64,000 bases of DNA from Spinacia oleracea (Eukaryota; Streptophyta; Magnoliopsida; Caryophyllales; Amaranthaceae). Location: positions 131,276,385 to 131,340,384 of the forward strand of contig NC_079487.1 of assembly GCF_020520425.1 (NCBI RefSeq), in the 5' to 3' direction. The notes beneath the pieces are model-generated. The model made no database searches, was not told the DNA's origin, and saw only the letters and a program-made list of their open reading frames with translations. Below are positions 61,543-64,000 of the stretch, in pieces. The position numbers were made by a program, and so were the translations under genes. Within the stretch, counting starts at the first letter, position 1. The number at the start of each line of letters is the position of its first letter.

Positions 61543-62961
61543 CTACTCTGCAAAGAAATCGGTTTTCAACTTTTCATCACACAATTTTGGAGCTCAGTAC
61601 ATCTCAGTTTTTTATGCAAAGACTAACATAAACCGGTTTTGTAATCAACAGGTTACATATAATATAACCTGGAAATCAATGTGAGCTATGCTTACACTAT
61701 TCTCTCTTATTAAAAAAATCAGTACTCCAAGATATTCCAACAGGATCCTTGAAACTTGAAGTGTTTTAGCAGAATTGGTTGTCACATGGTCTCAGCCCCC
61801 CTACCCTAACTAAGATCATCAGATAATTTTACAGGGAAAAAAACCCCTCCAAATTTCCAAATATTCAGGCTGTTTGTATCATCTCTTTGTCACTATATTA
61901 GAGAAGATGACAATTTTTCCCTGATATCCTAATATAAATATATGTGACTATTAATTAGTCAAAAAAAGGGAGTAATACCTTATTATAGTAGTAAACATAG
62001 CTCTTACCTGATGTAATAAAGTCATCCAGATTGATTCTGTTGTTAAATATAGAAACTGATCTCAGGACTTGTTCAGTTGTTCTTGCTTCTTTACTTTCAT
62101 TTTCAAGAAATGATTAAAATTAATCATTGTTTTTGAGTGTTTTGACTACAATTCATAAATTGCCAGTAATATAAAGCAGGCAACCAGGCACTACTCACCA
62201 TAAATAATTACTTGTAGTAATTAAAATTAACGCGTAAATGAACTATGAAATGATAAATTTAGACACAGATTGCTACCAGTAAAAAATGGAGTTTAATCTC
62301 CAGCTCTTTTTCATAAAATTTAAATCAAAATTTAAATTTGAGCACATACCTGATATTGATGGTTGATGATAAACTTGAGAAGTTGGAAAAGAGAGAACTT
62401 TGTAAATTAAGATGGAATTGGTTTTGATGAGGTACAGTATATAGGAAATATGGGGACCATCATCTTTTGTCCTACACTAGCTTGAGTGTCAAAACTTTTC
62501 ACGGGTCGGTTCGCACCATTTTACTATATGCTCGTTTATGTTCATTTATTTAACAATGAACTGATCTAGAACAAGTTATGCAACTCATATAATACTTTAG
62601 TTTAGGCCTGGCACAGCCTGGTCCTGAAATATTTTATTCAGGACCTCTCCCTGGCTTGGCCTGACTTGATGCCTAAACCGAATTAGCGCGGCCTACTACA
62701 TAGAACCATGTACTGTAAATTCACTGCAATATAGTATTGTCATACCTAGAAGAAGCATAATATAAGCTTCTAGTTCAAGTTGGTTATGGTTGAAATATTT
62801 ACAGAAAAACTTGGTCATGCTTTACACAGTAACTCTTTTCTTTGAAAGTTGGAAACATTCAGTTGATATATCAAAATGTAGGGAGAGGAATCCCATCAAA
62901 ATGTAACTCAAGCCGAATTTCATACCAGATACAATTTATCATAGTTCCAGTAAATTCAACA
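61543..62961. other. HAOX 5' UTR, intron and promoter; spacer to the CCCH gene
   Basis: The HAOX leader splices from 62350 (ATCAATATCAG|GTATGTG) to 61547 (TTTGCAG|AGTAG-ATG). From about 62450 to 62961 lies the spacer behind the CCCH gene, with short remnants (a CAGGCCTGGC-like stretch near 62600-62695) and no ORF of note. Confidence 0.55.
62437..62444 (-). promoter_or_regulatory. TATA box of HAOX
   Basis: The minus strand reads CCTATATACTGTACCTC about 85-95 bp before the end of the first leader exon. It suits a TATA box with transcription starting near 62405-62415. This is inferred from motif and spacing. Confidence 0.5.
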
Positions 62962-64000
62962 TTAGTTCCTATCAGACACGTGCAAAAACTTGCAGCGAGT
63001 ACCATAGTAGCACCTGCCTTTAGGATAGTGACGACACAGCTGCTGCTGATGATTTTGACCGTGCTGAGGGTGCTGATAATTATTTGATAACGCCATAATA
63101 TAGTGGGCAGAAGTTATGAAGCTCTCATTTTCAGAAAAACGTGACATTGGCCTCTGACTGAAGTTGCAGGTTGATGTGCTTGATGCTTTCTGCTGGAATG
63201 AGTTAGGTGGTTGAACAGAATTCTTGTTGTACTCCATATAATACTGTTGTCTTGAATGTTGTTGTAACTGTGGTCTGCTATGCTGAAGTTGTGGAGGGCC
63301 ATGGTGAGATAGAGATGAATTTTGATCTTTGAATGCAAAGCACACTCGTGAAGTTGGCACTCGGTGTAAATCAGAAGGTGGCATGCTTGGTTTATTCTGC
63401 TGGGATGGCTGTAACATAGGTAACCCTGCATATAAATTCTCTTTATCTACTTTAATTTGCTGCTGCTGCTGCTGCTGCTGCTGTTGTGTTTTCTTTACCA
63501 CTGTTTGTTTCTTCTGAGCCTTGCTTTCTACATTTCTTGAATCATGGTTGGAGATATGATCTGTTGCATTTCTGCAGAAGAGTAATACCAACTTTCTAAG
63601 TGAAATTGAACCGGCCAACTCTCATCTCTGTGCTTATATTATATTTCAACATTAAGAATTCAGAAACAAGTCATAATCAATGTACCTGGTGCCTTTGAGT
63701 TCCTTCCTGGATATCTTTTTCTGAATTCGGACTTCTCTATTTGAGCGAGCTGCATTACCCCTGCTGTGCTTTTCGTTCAAAACTCGCTGTCTTTCAGATT
63801 CGTCTTCCCATCTCTGCAGTAGACAGACAATTCCAGCAATTTTCTAAGTAATTAACATCTACTGATCTACGCATAAAAATTCAGAATGGGAAGTGTCAAC
63901 ACAGTGCGTTAGTTGCCCACCTGCCTCAATGTGTTTAATCTGTAGAGGTTTCTGCCCTTAATTAGAAGGGGATGAAGTGGAGGCAGTGGTTTTTGGCCTT
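62962..64000 (-). CDS. CCCH zinc-finger protein (5' part outside window)
   Basis: Three exons read in phase on the minus strand: 64000-63921 (GQKPLPPLHPLLIKGRN onward), 63813-63686 (RWEDESERQRVLNEKHSRGN onward) and 63571-62962, ending TAA at 62962. The last exon has a 10-residue polyQ run from a CAG repeat, then a Gln/Ser/His-rich low-complexity region. The extreme C-terminus holds one C-X7-C-X5-C-X3-H zinc finger (CRHYPKGRCYYGTRC), nine residues from the end including KFLH. CCCH fingers of this spacing usually bind single-stranded RNA. The N-terminal part resembles nothing I can name. The gene continues beyond the right edge. Family call only. Confidence 0.85.

Noticed and set aside
1-64000. 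CRISPR arrays, phage, operons or biosynthetic clusters
   Set aside because: None is present; the gene structure is eukaryotic and the genes are functionally unrelated.

Overview
The window is nuclear DNA from a flowering plant, almost certainly a eudicot. The genes have many GT-AG introns, AT-rich intergenic DNA, plant-only proteins (FLU, PHL) and typical plant transposons: Stowaway, hAT and Mutator-type MITEs, Helitrons, and a Ty3/gypsy element primed by initiator tRNA-Met. A Caryophyllales/Amaranthaceae source is my impression only and is not proven here.

Layout. 1-4.4 kb: FLU (minus), a chloroplast regulator of tetrapyrrole synthesis, running off the left edge. 4.4-6.2 kb: intergenic DNA with a tRNA-derived SINE relic and a truncated F-box gene. 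6.2-23.9 kb: NUP107 (plus), a complete 24-exon gene for a nuclear-pore scaffold protein (1,082 aa). 25.3-36.4 kb: a non-autonomous Helitron carrying a nested 10.5 kb Ty3/gypsy element. 37.7-45.5 kb: PHL (plus), 13 exons, 1,312 aa, a glutamine-rich SPT20-like flowering regulator. 45.7-53.3 kb: a patchwork of partial gene copies, made of a 3' copy of the hydroxyacid-oxidase gene and an inverted 4.8 kb copy of the 3' half of NUP107. 53.9-57.0 kb: EFL1 (minus), one exon, a 60S ribosome maturation GTPase. 58.7-62.4 kb: HAOX/GLO4-like (S)-2-hydroxyacid oxidase (minus), 10 coding exons, 364 aa. 63.0-64.0 kb: the 3' part of a CCCH zinc-finger gene (minus), running off the right edge.

The genes are unrelated housekeeping and regulatory genes and do not form a pathway or cluster. 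The accessory biology lies in the rearrangements: two segmental duplications placed side by side, MITE insertions that can be ordered against them because one paralogous site is empty, and a very young retroelement that carries decayed pol sequence. I found no CRISPR array, no rRNA or intact tRNA gene, and no convincing new multi-gene system. Exon boundaries were set by hand from splice signals, reading phase and remembered Arabidopsis protein sequences; no alignment or database search was run.
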